A stretch of DNA of 64,000 bases from Ectobius pallidus (taxonomy: Eukaryota > Arthropoda > Insecta > Blattodea > Ectobiidae): the NCBI GenBank assembly GCA_964059195.1, contig CAXKWD010000009.1:149415890-149479889 (forward strand), in the 5' to 3' direction. The notes beneath the pieces were generated by a model, which saw nothing but the letters and a program-made list of their open reading frames with translations, was not told the origin of the DNA and made no database searches. This document shows, in pieces, positions 1-11,541 of this stretch (positions are counted from its first letter, which is position 1; every line of letters begins with the position of its first letter). A program made the position numbers and the translations under genes.

Positions 1-1459
1 TTTGCAGATGGTAGAGATAACATTGCTGCAGTGATATTCTTTGTTACAATAAAAACATTCCGTCATAGAAAGCTTTTATAACTACTCCCAGCAATGTTAG
101 TTTCATTAGATTTTACAGTGATTCAAAGTGCTTGCGAAATAGAAAGCATAGGTAAAAATATGTAATTTTGTGTCTTTGAGCAAGGTCATTGAATGTTGGA
201 AGTGGGTCAAAGAAGTTTATCCTGTTTATATTCTTTCAAAACTCATGAAACAGACCAGTAGCTTTTAAAGAGTATTTTGATTAACATAAAAATATTTTTT
301 TTAAATTTGGTAAAACAGAAATAATTGTGAGGTTATTGTAAATTGAAAATTTATTAGCTAGGTGAAGTCCCTGCGCGTCACCTTGTAACCCCCATGCACG
401 TACGTGACTTAACTTGCATAAGTTTCGAAAATGGCATCTTCTCTGAACTCAACTAAAGGTTTGTGAGTGTAAAAAAATATTTTAAAAAGTCCACAATGCA
501 AGTGGAATTAAATAATTAAAATTTTCTTTCAACACTGTATATTCTTAGAAATTTGTAGATTGCTGGCATATTTTAAGTTAGCGTAGGCCCTACTGGGAAC
601 AAAATAATTTTACGTCGTGCTTCCACGATTTTATTAATAAACAAATCTGCTTTATTTTGTGTAACCTGTAATCTTTTTAAATGCTGGTGATAGAATATCT
701 AAAGTTTTCTTTGCAGGTATTTTGGTTATTGAAAATGAAAGTGTTCAAAGCGAATAACTGCTAATTGAATGATTTTAGTGACCTTATAGGCTACTGCTAT
801 TAGGATTAATTTCTTACAAATTTTTGGTAGACTTAAATTTTTTAAGTAGTATTTGATTTTTTATCTAATGACAGAGTTCAGGTAAAATTGCTAAAACCAC
901 TTTAAGTTTTTTAAAGTCTTGCAGATCACTATATAGGCTTAGCAATTACAAATTACTGCATTTACCTGTTGTTTTAAAGTGAAAGTTCCTGATCGTACAG
1001 AATAGGTCTACACTCCACATCTGTAAATAAACTTATGTTCAAATGGGCCTAAATCTGAGTTCTCACAAGATTTTTATATTGGTTAAATCATTGTCACATT
1101 TTAAGGCACAAGATAGATTTATGCCGTACACCTGCTAAGCTCCACCGTTTTGTTAGTTTAGGAACGTTTATGATAGTTTAGGAGCAGTATAGGCCTATTG
1201 AATAGCACGAGGTTTATTATATCTCTCATTGAATCTCTTTTGTGATGAAACCCTATACCCCACCTTCCCAGGCGGGTCCCATTAGAGAGTTGGTGGTAGG
1301 AGCCTAGTAGGCGGCATAAAACTTTTTTCCCCTTTAATCATATGTACCGTACTTAAAAGTCTCATGAATAGGTTGTTGAAAACACTCATATCTCATTTAG
1401 GAGTAAAACGATAATTCCTGCATAAATTATTAGAGGTTTCTATACTCGCCACAAGAATG
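1..1459. other. AT-rich non-coding stretch
   Basis: No open frame, splice-flanked exon or recognisable element was found here. The sequence is AT-rich and contains scattered copies of the short word taggcctat that recurs through the window. It is probably intergenic or intronic DNA. Confidence 0.5.
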
Positions 1460-1826
1460 TAGTAGAGTACGATTACTTCCACAAAGTCTCTGGCCTTGAA
1501 GACTTAACCCCAGCCAGCGAGCTTCTAGTTACGTCTCGTTACCAGCCTGCGCAGACTCCCATGGGCGTAAGATCACTTTGCGCTGTTGAGCACAGAGTGA
1601 AGATCACGGAGCACGTTTCCAGTCGTAGAAAATACTACAATAGTTGAGTGAAGGATAATGCCGCAGCGAGACAGAGAGAGACAACATGTGGAGTGGGATA
1701 GAAGAGCTGAGCCAATCAGGGTGCAGCTGCCTCCCCTAGACAAGAACTCAAGGAATGGTGACACTCGCTCCTAAGGTATACACGTAAAAACCCAGAGACT
1801 TTGTGGAAGTAATCTTACTCTACAGT
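1460..1826. mobile_element. Short non-autonomous DNA transposon with ~32-bp TIRs
   Basis: The ends are inverted copies of each other. The left end (about 1462-1493) contains ATTACTTCCACAAAGTCTC and the right end (1792-1823) contains its reverse complement with a few changes. The ~300-bp interior is richer in GC and has no transposase frame. A target duplication could not be fixed with certainty, so the superfamily is left open. Confidence 0.5.
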
Positions 1827-1852
1827 AGTATTCAATGCAATCAGAATCTAGC

Positions 1853-2274
1853 TATAGTCCAGTTATTCATTGGATGGCCAGGCGGCTTCAAAGAGATAAA
1901 CCATTAAGTCGGTGTTTCTTTATGTTAATTGATCTAACTATATCGGGCTTGGGGTCCGCTTTCCAAAACAAAAGCAACGTTGCAATATTCTCTCATTATT
2001 ATCACTGACCTCAGTTCTTCCCTCACTTTAATCAAATCACACGTGTTATCGTAGATCTTGCAACTGTAACTAGATCTTGCAACCTCGCGTTTCACTCCAC
2101 GTGGAGTTGACGAGTAGCTGTCATATCTGTCGCAGGACATTCTTAGATTTTGATTGGCTGGGGTAACTAGCTGATTGGTGCGGTAAAAACAAAGAACATG
2201 GGTTGAGCTGTCGGCAAACTTTTTCTCCTAACGAAAGGAAGCCGCCTGGCCATGCAATGAATAACCAGAGTATA
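1853..2274. mobile_element. MITE with ~36-bp TIRs
   Basis: The left end (1853-1888) and right end (2239-2274) are inverted copies sharing TTATTCATTG and ATGGCCAGGCGGCTT with few mismatches. Outer bases are TA-rich, compatible with a TA-targeting (Tc1/mariner-like) element, but this is not proven. No coding capacity is seen inside. Confidence 0.6.
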
Positions 2275-2351
2275 CATGTTCTATATCCTTGAGCCTCGAT
2301 CAACAAAGGATCTATAGAATGAGATAGCCTATCTACATATACATATACATA

Positions 2352-2834
2352 CAGTGATGGGGAAAATACAAAAAGAAAGTAATTGGGCTGAATTACAATT
2401 ACCTTAGAGACATTTTACTTAATTACAATTATAAATTACTTTTTCAAAAAGTTATCAGTAAAATTACAATTACTTTACAAAATGGCAGTACTTAAAAATT
2501 CCTTGTTTTTGGTTTGTTTTGGGCACAAATTATTAATGAACAAACAAAAAAACAAATCAATGAGAATATTTTCAGAAACATTGAGTAAATTTTTGTTAAT
2601 ATTAACTCTAATTTGGATATTAGTTACAAATACATAAGTGATAACGATGTAGCAAGCGAGAATGATACTGACACTAACGACTACTAAATTGTAACAATTA
2701 CAATTTTATTTCCAGAAGTAAATTACAAGTAGAAATTACATTTTTTAAAAAAGTATTGATTACAAGTAAATGGGACCAAAAAAGGAATTGTTACTGTAAT
2801 CCGATTACTTTTACTCAATTACTTCCCATCACTG
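2352..2834. mobile_element. hAT-type MITE, copy 1
   Basis: The element begins CAGTGATGGG and ends CCCATCACTG. It is flanked by an exact 8-bp direct repeat TATACATA (2344-2351 and 2835-2842), the hAT target-duplication length. The interior is made of repeated TTACAATTAC-like words with no transposase. A second copy with a different 8-bp duplication lies at 60842-61310, which confirms both ends. Confidence 0.85.
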
Positions 2835-3125
2835 TATACATATACATATACTCGACAGACTACCGCAGAACACCTATCACGCATTGTCATAGCAAACTTC
2901 CTTCACAACAGCATTATTGCCAGAAAAAAGAAACCAACACAAAACATCCTCCTTACATCATGCCCAAAGTCGCACTTAATAGTTTCACTGTTCACTGCTT
3001 GTTAGATAAATTTTATTAGTACCGATTGTGTTGGTGTTACCATTCAAAGGCATTATAAAGAAATGGGTGTGTTTTTAGTAATTTAATTTAAATTTTAAAC
3101 TGAAGCTTATGAAGTGTAAAAAATA

Positions 3126-3834
3126 CAGGGTGATCCGTTAGAGATGTCAGAAAAGTAAATCATTGTGTACAAGAAACTATTTACATTTATTAATTGTTAA
3201 TGGTACAAACAGGTGTCGGAAACCTGTAAGTTTTGTATTCCATCACATTAGCACTCAACATGACCGCCATTGTGAATGCAGCACAGATCATACCTCACGG
3301 ACAGGTTTTGCCACGTGTCGCAGAGCATTTCTGGAGTGATTTGCTGAAAGGCCGCTGTAATCATCCATCGTAGGTCAGCTACATTCTGTGGTCTTTGTGT
3401 GTAGGCCTACACAGTTGACTTGATGTAAGTTACCCCCACACAAAAAAATCTGGAGAAGTCAAGTCCTATCTCACAACCTTCCGCCTGTACGAGGCATTTT
3501 GAGACCATCTTCCAAGAACATGTGATACCAGTTAACAATGTCTCGATGTGAAGGGGCATACCGGACAGTTGTACTGACGTCGGAAAGTCCGCTGTGTTTG
3601 TATTAGAAAACATCGCATACCATACTAAACACTGAGTGCGCTGTTGTGGCATGACCACATGTCTTCTATGCACGATAGCGCCGCCAAGCCATGTGACCGA
3701 AGTCTGAAACATCACTCATTGTTTACTCCCATCCTTTCCACTTACATTACAGCAAATTGCACAGAGCTATGTACATTAACCTCTTAAAATAATATAATGT
3801 TTTACTTTTCTGACATCTCAAACGGATCACACTG
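3126..3834 (-). mobile_element. Internally deleted mariner-like element, copy 1
   Basis: The terminal inverted repeats are CAGGGTGATCCGTTAGAGAT at the left and the near-complement at the right, with TA on both sides (3124-3125, 3835-3836) as expected for Tc1/mariner. The minus strand keeps broken pieces of transposase: a segment near 3390-3460 reads like the family's DFFVWGYIKS motif with a stop or frameshift, followed by sequence resembling the transposase C-terminus. At 709 bp it is about half the size of an autonomous element. A related copy lies at 29653-30339. Confidence 0.85.
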
Positions 3835-3836
3835 TA

Positions 3837-5480
3837 TATCCCTGGCAAGGAAATAATTTTTATTGGGCAGGCTGGGGATATTGTTTGAAGAGAGGGGGGG
3901 AAATTTTCCCCCTCCCCCTGTTAATTTGAACCCTGGATCCAGATAAGTCTGGTTAAATTATCGAAGCCCCTCAGGTTATCTTTCAATAACTGATCGTTAG
4001 GGTTCGGATGTTTATGACATGTCATATTTTTATCCTGACCTCCATTCTTGCTGCAAACACAAATTGAACACTAATTGTGCATTTGTTATCCTAATCTGAC
4101 CGTTTTTATTTTGCATATAAAGACACATTTTGGTCATTTTCATGGTCTTGGTTGTATTTTTAATTGTAACGTCATATTTCAGTTATAAATTCTGTGAAAG
4201 GGCACAATTATGCAGTATGTGTGCTAAATTGTCTTAATTTTTTTTCCGAAAAAGTCATGAGTATTTTGGTTTTGCTGTAACTGAAATGTGAAGAGAGAAT
4301 ATCAAGTAATAGCACAATTACTTCTTCCTCCTTGTTGTTAACAACTTCCAATAGACATGTTTTAAAAATATTTTCAGTTCACTTTTGCATTGGATCTGGA
4401 TACATTAACAGATTAGAAATTTTTTACAAGTAAAACTGTAAATCATCTGTAAAATTGTTAAAAAGTGATTATCTGATTGAATTAATTTGCTGTAATAATT
4501 TAGTGTCATTAAACGTTTTAAATTGAAACATATATTTTTAGAAAATACATTCTTTTATGATGTCATATTTAGGATTTTTGTGTCATATTTAGTCATTTTT
4601 AAGGCCATATTTGCAGTCATATTTTCCACTTTTTTAGGTCATAAACATCCAAACCCTACTGGTCATAGATTTATTCTAATATTTTCCTTGTGTTCACAGG
4701 GTACACTTACATCCGGATCGAATGGTGTTGAAAATGGAGATGCAGAGTCGTGTTTCGAAGCTCGGGTCGTTCATCTGATCTGGTGCCATGGACATGGATG
4801 GAACAAATTGTAATAGCCATTTTTATTATTTAATTGTAATGATAAATATTTAGTTGTAAGATTGCGATGCGGAGGGCCGATAATGCAGGTTTTGAGGTAC
4901 AAGTTATGTTTTAGGCCTATGTGTTTATTTTTATACGCATTTTCTTGTCTTATAACGGTGACACGGAATTAATCAGTTATCTGAAACAGATTATTCTTGA
5001 AGAAAAATTGCTATTTGCAAAAGAAATCCTTTTCGACTCAACAGTAAGTCTCACATTCGGCATTTAAAATCATAAATTCATAATTTTCAAAGGTTAAACT
5101 GGTACGTACAGATAAAATTGTTCCTAATTAGAACTTTGTAATGTAGGCCTATTATTCCATTTCGTGCCCAGCTTCAGTTAACCGATTTGGTCCAAATTCA
5201 ATAGGCTTCGTCCCATGGGCGTTATAAATGGTATACAAAGTTTTATAAAAATCTGATAAAGCATACTTGAGTTATCGCGCGTACAGACACAAGGACAGAC
5301 GGACATATTTTCCTGTCTACCAAACAATCTCATAAAGTACCGGAACCATTCTGGCACTTAATAATTATGTAATATCATTACATAATCTTTTTGTTGCATA
5401 CATTATAAAGGGCGAGTTGGGTAGAGAATTTAATATTTGACGGGGTCTCGGGAAAACTTGTCCCTGGGGCCCTTTATATC
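3837..5480. other. Mostly unassigned AT-rich DNA; possible exon at its centre
   Basis: No clear element is seen over most of this stretch. At about 4701-4811 (+) a locally GC-richer segment follows a TTCACAG acceptor-like site and stays open to a TAA stop. It could be a terminal exon, but the predicted peptide matches no family I recognise. Around 5165-5345 there is a copy of a repeat seen again at 42950-43100 and 54470-54600, containing a CAGACGGAC word. Confidence 0.35.
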
Positions 5481-5488
5481 TTTGTGAC

Positions 5489-6540
5489 CACCGGGCCGTA
5501 CCGAGTGGGACCAAGTCTACAATGTGACCAATATTACAGACATGACTACGTGCCGAACGATGTTTTATGAAAGTTGTGTGAGGGTAAAAAACTTCTACAT
5601 TTAGTTAAATGATAGGTAAATTCTAGGTCAGTGACAGGTTGTTATGTTAGGTTAGGAGCAATATACTGAGTAGCATGGGGTTTATTATGCCTCTCGTTGA
5701 ATCTTTTGCGATGGGAAATTTTACCCTTGCACAAGTCGTTCCTCCGTGGCTCAAGGTGTTACAATTTATTTTAAGAATTAGTTTGCTACGTCTCCATGTA
5801 TATTTTGCGCAGGTAATTAGGTAGGAAACTATAAGGTGCCTTATCCATATTAACTATTTGACCACATATTAATAACCTCGTAAAGATTATTTCGCTAAAC
5901 TTGAGAATAAGGTGACCGCCATCACAACCGGGCCGTACAGAGTGGGACCAAGTCTACAATGTGGCTAATATTACAGACATGACTACATGCCGAACGATGT
6001 TTTATGAAGGGTGTGTAAGGGTAAAAAGCTTCTGCATTTAGTTAAATGATAGGTAAATTCTAGGTCAGTGACAGGTTATGTTATGTTATGTTATGTTAGG
6101 TTAGGAGCAATATACTGAGTAGCGTGGGGTTTATTATGTCTCGCATTGAATCTTTTGCGATGGGAAATTTTACCCTTGCACAAGTCGTTCCTCCGTGGCT
6201 CAAGGTGTTACAATTTATTTTAAGAATTAGTTTGCTACGTCTCCATGTATATTTTGCGTAGGTAATTAGGTAGGAAACTATAAGGTGCCTTATCCATATT
6301 AATTATTTGACCACATATTAATAACCTCTTAAAGATTATTTCGCTAAACTTGAGAATAAGGTGACCGCCATCACAACCGGGCCGTACCGAGTGGGACCAA
6401 GTCTACAATGTTGCCAATATTATGAACATTATTACATGCCGGTTGAATAAACGGCAGATAAAGACTGTTGTAACGATGTTTTATGAAAGATGTGGAAGGG
6501 TTAAAAAGCTTCTACAATAAGAATTCTACGTCCGTGATAG
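5489..6540. repeat. Tandem satellite, ~440-bp unit, three copies
   Basis: The phrase ACCGGGCCGTACCGAGTGGG starts units at about 5490 and 6377, and a one-base variant starts the middle unit at about 5929, giving spacings near 439 and 448 bp. The units share long stretches, including TTCTAGGTCAGTGACAGGTT. Short TTATG expansions occur at the end of the second unit. Degraded part-units continue to about 6790, and another piece lies at 20090-20290. Confidence 0.85.
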
Positions 6541-7010
6541 GTTATGTTAGGTTAGGAACAGTCATGTTAGTTTAGCAGCAGTATTCTGCGTAGTGCGGGG
6601 TTCGTGCCATGTAACTATGTTTTACGATAGGCGTGGAAGTGTAGTAAGGCTTCTAGAAGTAGTGACCGCCAAATTCTAGGTCAGTGACAGGTTATGTTAG
6701 GTTAGGAACATTTTTATTAGTTTAGGGGCAATATACTGAATAGCGTGGTGTTTATAATGTCTCACACTGAATCTTCTGAAACGGGAAATTTTACCCTTGC
6801 TCTGATCGTTTCTCTTTTGTTCCCTGTGGTTCAGATGGGCATGGTCGCTAATGGCAGAGCATGACTGGCTATGCTATTCTGAAGGAGTTCCGATTATTTT
6901 AGTTGTAGTTTGCCCCCTTATTTCACCGTAATATTGTTAACCCACTAACCTCTCTTTAGGATTTAGTTAGTTCTAGGTTGCCCCTTATTTCACCATAACT
7001 TATTGACAAC

Positions 7011-8197
7011 CAGGGGTGTATACTCTATTGGTGCTATGCGTGCGCCGCACGCCCTAATTCTAGATGGAATATATTCATCATAATATTTGATTTTTTCAGT
7101 AAATTGTAGAAAAATCAGTGTCATTTTCATTTCTGAAATGAGAAAATCAGGGCCCCGCTGCGAGGCTGTCACCCGTGTGCTACGATTCCGTATTCAGAAT
7201 GAGTTTCTGAGCGGTACGTTAGACGTGGACTTGCCTCGAGGCTAGAACTTGTGTGCTTTGAGTTTTCAAGAAGGGTGATATCCTGACCGCGGGGTGAAGA
7301 GGGGAATAGGTTTCGCACGGTGGGGAAATTTGGCAGTATCTTGAGTGCCTTGCGTGCTACTAAAGTTCCGCACTCAGCTGTGTTGTAGCTAAGTATATTG
7401 CGATTTTAAGACGTTCCAAAGTAAATTATTGTAAATATTATTTTATTTAATGTTATCAAAAGTGTTTAATTAATTTTTAGTCTTTTATTTTAAGAATTTT
7501 AATAGTAAATAATTGTAAATACAGTATTATTTACTGTTATTCTGAGCGCGGCGGGAGATTTGCCGGTAGTTTGCGTGCTACTGAAGTTTCGCAAGCAATT
7601 GTGTTGTAGCTAAGTATATTACAATTTTAATAATTTCAAGGCAAATATTGTAAATATTATTTTATTTAGTGGTTAAAAATGTGTTAAATTAATTTTTAGT
7701 TAATGTAGCCTATTTCATTCTGAAAACATTGTGAAAGAGCACAGCTGTATTTTGGAAGATCTGTTAAATACATTTTTATCCAAAACTTTTCAAGATAAAT
7801 TGCAAATTATGACAAGTGTAGGCCTTGCCCTGAGTTAACAAGTCTTTCTACAATACATAAAGGCAAGAATGTAGAATATACAGAACATTTTTCAGTCTCA
7901 CATTCCTGAGGAAGGCCACAGAGTGAAAATTGCCGTAAGCTCGAGCCTAATAATTTTGATACGGCTGATAACCCGAGAAGCCATCTTAACTAATCAGCGC
8001 CGTGAAGGCTTCAAATTTTATAAGTACAAATCCTACATGTTTTAAAAGAAAGAATAAGCCTACTTTAATAAAGTAAGCTATTTTTAACTTTTCAGTTAAA
8101 GTTAATCTATATTCTCAATTAACTTAGGAATCAAGTAATTTTTCTGTGTAGGACGAATGCATAGCACGCCCTTTTCAGAGATCAGGATACGCCACTG
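7011..8197. mobile_element. Non-autonomous hAT element, copy 1 (uninterrupted)
   Basis: The ends are CAGGGGTGTATACTC and, at the right, GGATACGCCACTG. They are flanked by an exact 8-bp duplication TTGACAAC (7003-7010, 8198-8205), diagnostic of hAT. It is 1187 bp long with no intact transposase frame. An inverted copy at 18111-20012 has its own 8-bp duplication and carries a Helitron. This copy is the empty site for that Helitron, around 7885. A decayed jockey-like reverse transcriptase begins at its right edge. Confidence 0.9.
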
Positions 8198-8921
8198 TTG
8201 ACAACAAAACTAAAACATTACGGAATTAGAAGTACTGAACTAAACCTTCTTGAATCATACCTTTCCAACAGACACCAGATAGTACAGATAAACAATAAAC
8301 GTTCCAACATGCTAGAAATCAACATAGACATCCCCCAGGGCTCAGTCTTAAGACCCCTACTGTTCATTATTTTTATAAATGACTTAACCCCTAATGTATC
8401 CTGTAGATGGGTTATATATGCAGATGACACAACCCTAATTACAACTGACTCAGGCATAATTAAACTCATAAACAAAAACGAGGAAGTCTTTAATAATGAG
8501 GCATCCCAGTGGCTTGCACATAACAGACTATTGTTGAACCAAGACAAAACTGAAATAATGACCTTTCATCTCAACAACTCATTGACTGACATAAATCCGA
8601 AGACATCTGTGAAACTGTTAGGCATATACATAGATGAAAAGCTGACCTGGAATGCACATACAGAACAACTCTGTAAAAAAACTCTCTAGAGTTCTTTATC
8701 TCCTTCGTAAACTTAAATCTGTGCTCAGCGAGAAACATTTACTGACCGTATACTATGCTCTTTTTCACTCACATCTACAATATGGGATCCTTCTTTGGGG
8801 CAATTCTGCTGGAGCAAAAACCGTATTCAAATGGCAGAAAAAGGCCATTAGATGTATATATGAAATAGATAACCAAAAAACGTGTAGAACTGCTTTTAGG
8901 AAAAGCAACATGACACAACCA

Positions 8922-9782
8922 TCTCTCTATATATAAAAGGCTTTGTCCTGACTGACTGAATGAATGACTGACTGAATGACAGGAATCAACGTACAGCCTA
9001 AACTATAACAGGTAGAGACTTGGAATTTTGACAGTACCTTCGCTTCATAATGTAGGTGCTCACTAAGAAAGGATTTTGAAAAATTCTGATTCTAAATGCC
9101 AAAAATTAAATGTTTTTGAAAATACTTAATCCCTTTTTACATAGAATTATCAAAACAAATTCACAGAACGTATTGTTACCAGTGGTATCAGGTGGGCTTG
9201 GATTAAATTAAATGGATGTTTGACAAATTAGAGAAGGTATCATTATAATTCATATTATCTATATTAATAAAAGGAATTCTCCTCGATGTCCAGCGAAATC
9301 TACTGAACACAGAGATCTGAAATTTTAAACATAGGTGTGCTGAAGGGTCAGAAAATGCACCTCGAAGCCGGAATTTTAATTTTAGTTTTCGTTCGTGAGT
9401 TATGAGTGAAAAACTGGCAAAAACGTGCATTTTTTGCGTTTTCAAAACATAAGTTTTCAGTTATACATTTCAATGTCAAATCAATTACAGTTGGCTTTGG
9501 CTATTTTTGTCAAACCTTGAAAACAAAACTTTCGCGATCGCTTGAATGTTGTAAGCCCTAAATATGGTCAAACGTTGTTTTATTTGGACGAATCTCACTA
9601 TACAGAGGTTTTCTTGGCCAAGAAACTCTAATCTGAGGTCGCTTTTACCAGTCGATGCTATCTGATCGTGGTATGTAGTCCATGCGATTTAGGTGTTAAT
9701 AAATGTAATGATTTAACTATTATGCTCTTAATTTTTAATTCTTGAAATAATTATCGCGGGCGAAGCCGCGGGCACATGCTAG
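8922..9782 (+). mobile_element. Chimeric Helitron (family A 5' end, family B 3' end)
   Basis: It starts with TC after an A (8921) and ends with CTAG before a T (9783), the Helitron A/T insertion rule. Bases 8922-9257 match the 5' part of the family A Helitron seen complete at 57722-58552. From 9258 a second Helitron 5' end (TCTATATTAATAAAAGG, family B) begins and runs to the family B 3' terminus: a CGCGG/CCGCG hairpin, then CTAG. Host retrotransposon sequence resumes exactly at 9783. No helicase gene is present. Confidence 0.85.
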
Positions 9783-10088
9783 TCTCTCTATATATCTCAT
9801 GCTCTGTCCTACACATAGGAGAACCAACATCTTTTTAGTGAACGCAGTCAGATCCATACCCACAACACAAGGCAAAAAACAGGCCTAGACACCTCATATT
9901 TAAGACTATCAAAAACACACAATAGTTATAAGCACATAGGTCCCAAACTACATAATAACCTCCCACACAAAATTAGAAACCTCAAAACAAAACACTTCAT
10001 GACCTACATCAGAAAATTCTTAACAAAGAATGCCATATACAGTGTAGAGGAATTTGAAGAAAAATGCCACAATGCTGAATTATTTTCA

Positions 10089-10486
10089 TCTATATTAATA
10101 AAAGGAAGTGTCTGTCCTCCGTCTGTCTGTCTTCCGTCTGTCTGTCCTCCGTCTGTCTGCGATGCCCAGCGAAATCTACTCAACGCAGAGATCTGAAATT
10201 TTATACATAGGCGGACTAAAGGGTCGGAATGTGCACCTTGAAGCCGGAATTTTAATTTTTGCTTTCGTTCGTGAGTTATGAGTGAAAAACGGGCAGAAAA
10301 CGTTTTCGAAGCATGAGTTTTCAATAAAACAAATCAATTACACTAGGCTTTGACTATTTTTGTCACACCTTCGACATAAAAGCATCGCGATCTCTTGAAT
10401 GTTGTAGCTCACGCTGGTCGATTCATTTGTTTTTAATGTCAAGGCACGCAAAAATAATATGAAATTTTCATCCTACACCGAAGAGG

Positions 10487-10534
<48 letters not shown>

Positions 10535-11088
10535 GGGATAATCAATATTAGCCTAAATATGGTCAAACGTTGTTCGATTTGGACGAAACTCACTATACAG
10601 GGGTTTTCTGGGCCAAGGAACTCTAATCTGAGGTCGCTTTTACCAGGTGACGCTATCTAATCGTGATATGTAGTCCACATGATTTAGGTGATAATATAAT
10701 GATTTAACTATTATGCTCTTAATTTTTAATTCTTGAAATAATTATCGCGGGCGATCGCTTGATTTTGTAAGTCCATCCTGGACGATTCATTTGTTTAGAA
10801 TATCAAGGCCCGAAGACATATGAAATTTTCAACCTACACGGAAGAGGGATAATCAATATAGGCCTAAATATGGTCAAACATTGTTCGATTTGGACTAAAC
10901 TCACTGTACAGGGGTATTCTGGGCCAAGGAACTCTAATCTGAGGTCGCTTTTACCAGGCGACGCTATCTAATCGTGGTATGTAGTCCACGTGATTTAGGT
11001 GTTAATAAATATAATGATTTAACTATTATGTTCTTAATTTTTAATTTTTGAAATAATTATAGCGGGTGAAGCCGCGGGCACATGCTAG
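10089..11088 (+). mobile_element. Family B Helitron with internal duplication
   Basis: It begins TCTATATTAATAAAAGG after A10088 and ends GCCGCGGGCACATGCTAG before T11089, with the 3' hairpin slightly mutated. It contains an expanded TAT microsatellite (about 10489-10533). A segment of roughly 300 bp is repeated: the block near 10549-10749 recurs at about 10857-11060, the first copy passing through a truncated 3' hairpin (CGCGGGCGA). It is 1000 bp long with no coding capacity. Confidence 0.85.
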
Positions 11089-11244
11089 TTGTAAATAAAT
11101 GTAAATAAGATTTAATGTTTTCTCTCTGTTCTATATGCAAACTGTAACACAACTCTGTCTGATCTTGTTTAGTTAAAATATCCCATAACATGTAAATGTT
11201 CCGAGGATGAATAAACTATTATTAATATTATTATTATTAATATA

Positions 11245-11541
11245 CATGAAAAAGATATAAAAAGGAGAGGAAGGTGCCAGAGAACTTACCAATTGGCAGG
11301 AGAAGCTGGTCTTCAATTGGTGCTGGCTCTGGTATCATAGTAACACATAAAAAAGAGAGCATTAAAAACGAAAATTTTCGGACAAACTTTGCCCTTTGTC
11401 AATCACTTAGAGAATGGAGCTTGAAGCTCTCTTTTTTATGTGTTTCTATGATACCAGAGCCAGCACCAATTGAAGACCAGCTTCTCCTGCCAATTGGTAA
11501 GTTCTCTGGCACCTTCCTCTCCTTTTTATATCTTTTTCATG
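11245..11541. repeat. Near-perfect foldback palindrome, ~117-bp arms
   Basis: The left arm (about 11245-11361) and right arm (about 11424-11541) are inverted copies around a ~62-bp spacer. Both arms contain CCAATTGGCAGGAGAAGC or its complement. Read on plus, the right arm holds an exon-like open segment ending in CCAATTG followed by GTAAGT, a consensus splice donor. The origin is unknown; no target duplication was found. It sits directly after the ATT-rich retrotransposon tail. Confidence 0.8.

Larger units (their letters stand above)
8198..11242 (+). pseudogene. Jockey-like non-LTR reverse transcriptase relic, split by two Helitrons
   Basis: This is the C-terminal part of a non-LTR reverse transcriptase. 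Coding blocks are 8198-8921, 9783-10088 and the 3' tail 11089-11242. Visible motifs are IPQGSVL (RT block 4) and YADDT (the catalytic YADD), followed by the family's C-terminal region. The frame shifts near 8680 and has a TAG in the second block. Removing the two Helitrons (8922-9782, 10089-11088) rejoins the coding sequence at the exact base, so both landed in an existing copy. The element ends in an ATT-rich tail after a GAATAAA-like word. The 5' part is missing: the copy starts at or just before the hAT on its left. Confidence 0.85.

Noticed and set aside
4701..4813. Terminal host exon
   Set aside because: An acceptor-like site and stop are present, but the peptide is unrecognised and no partner exon was found; mentioned only within the regional entry.
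7905..7960. Hammerhead core starting CTGAGGA in the hAT element
   Set aside because: No stem II can be drawn before the next GAAA-like text and no cleavage triplet is in place.
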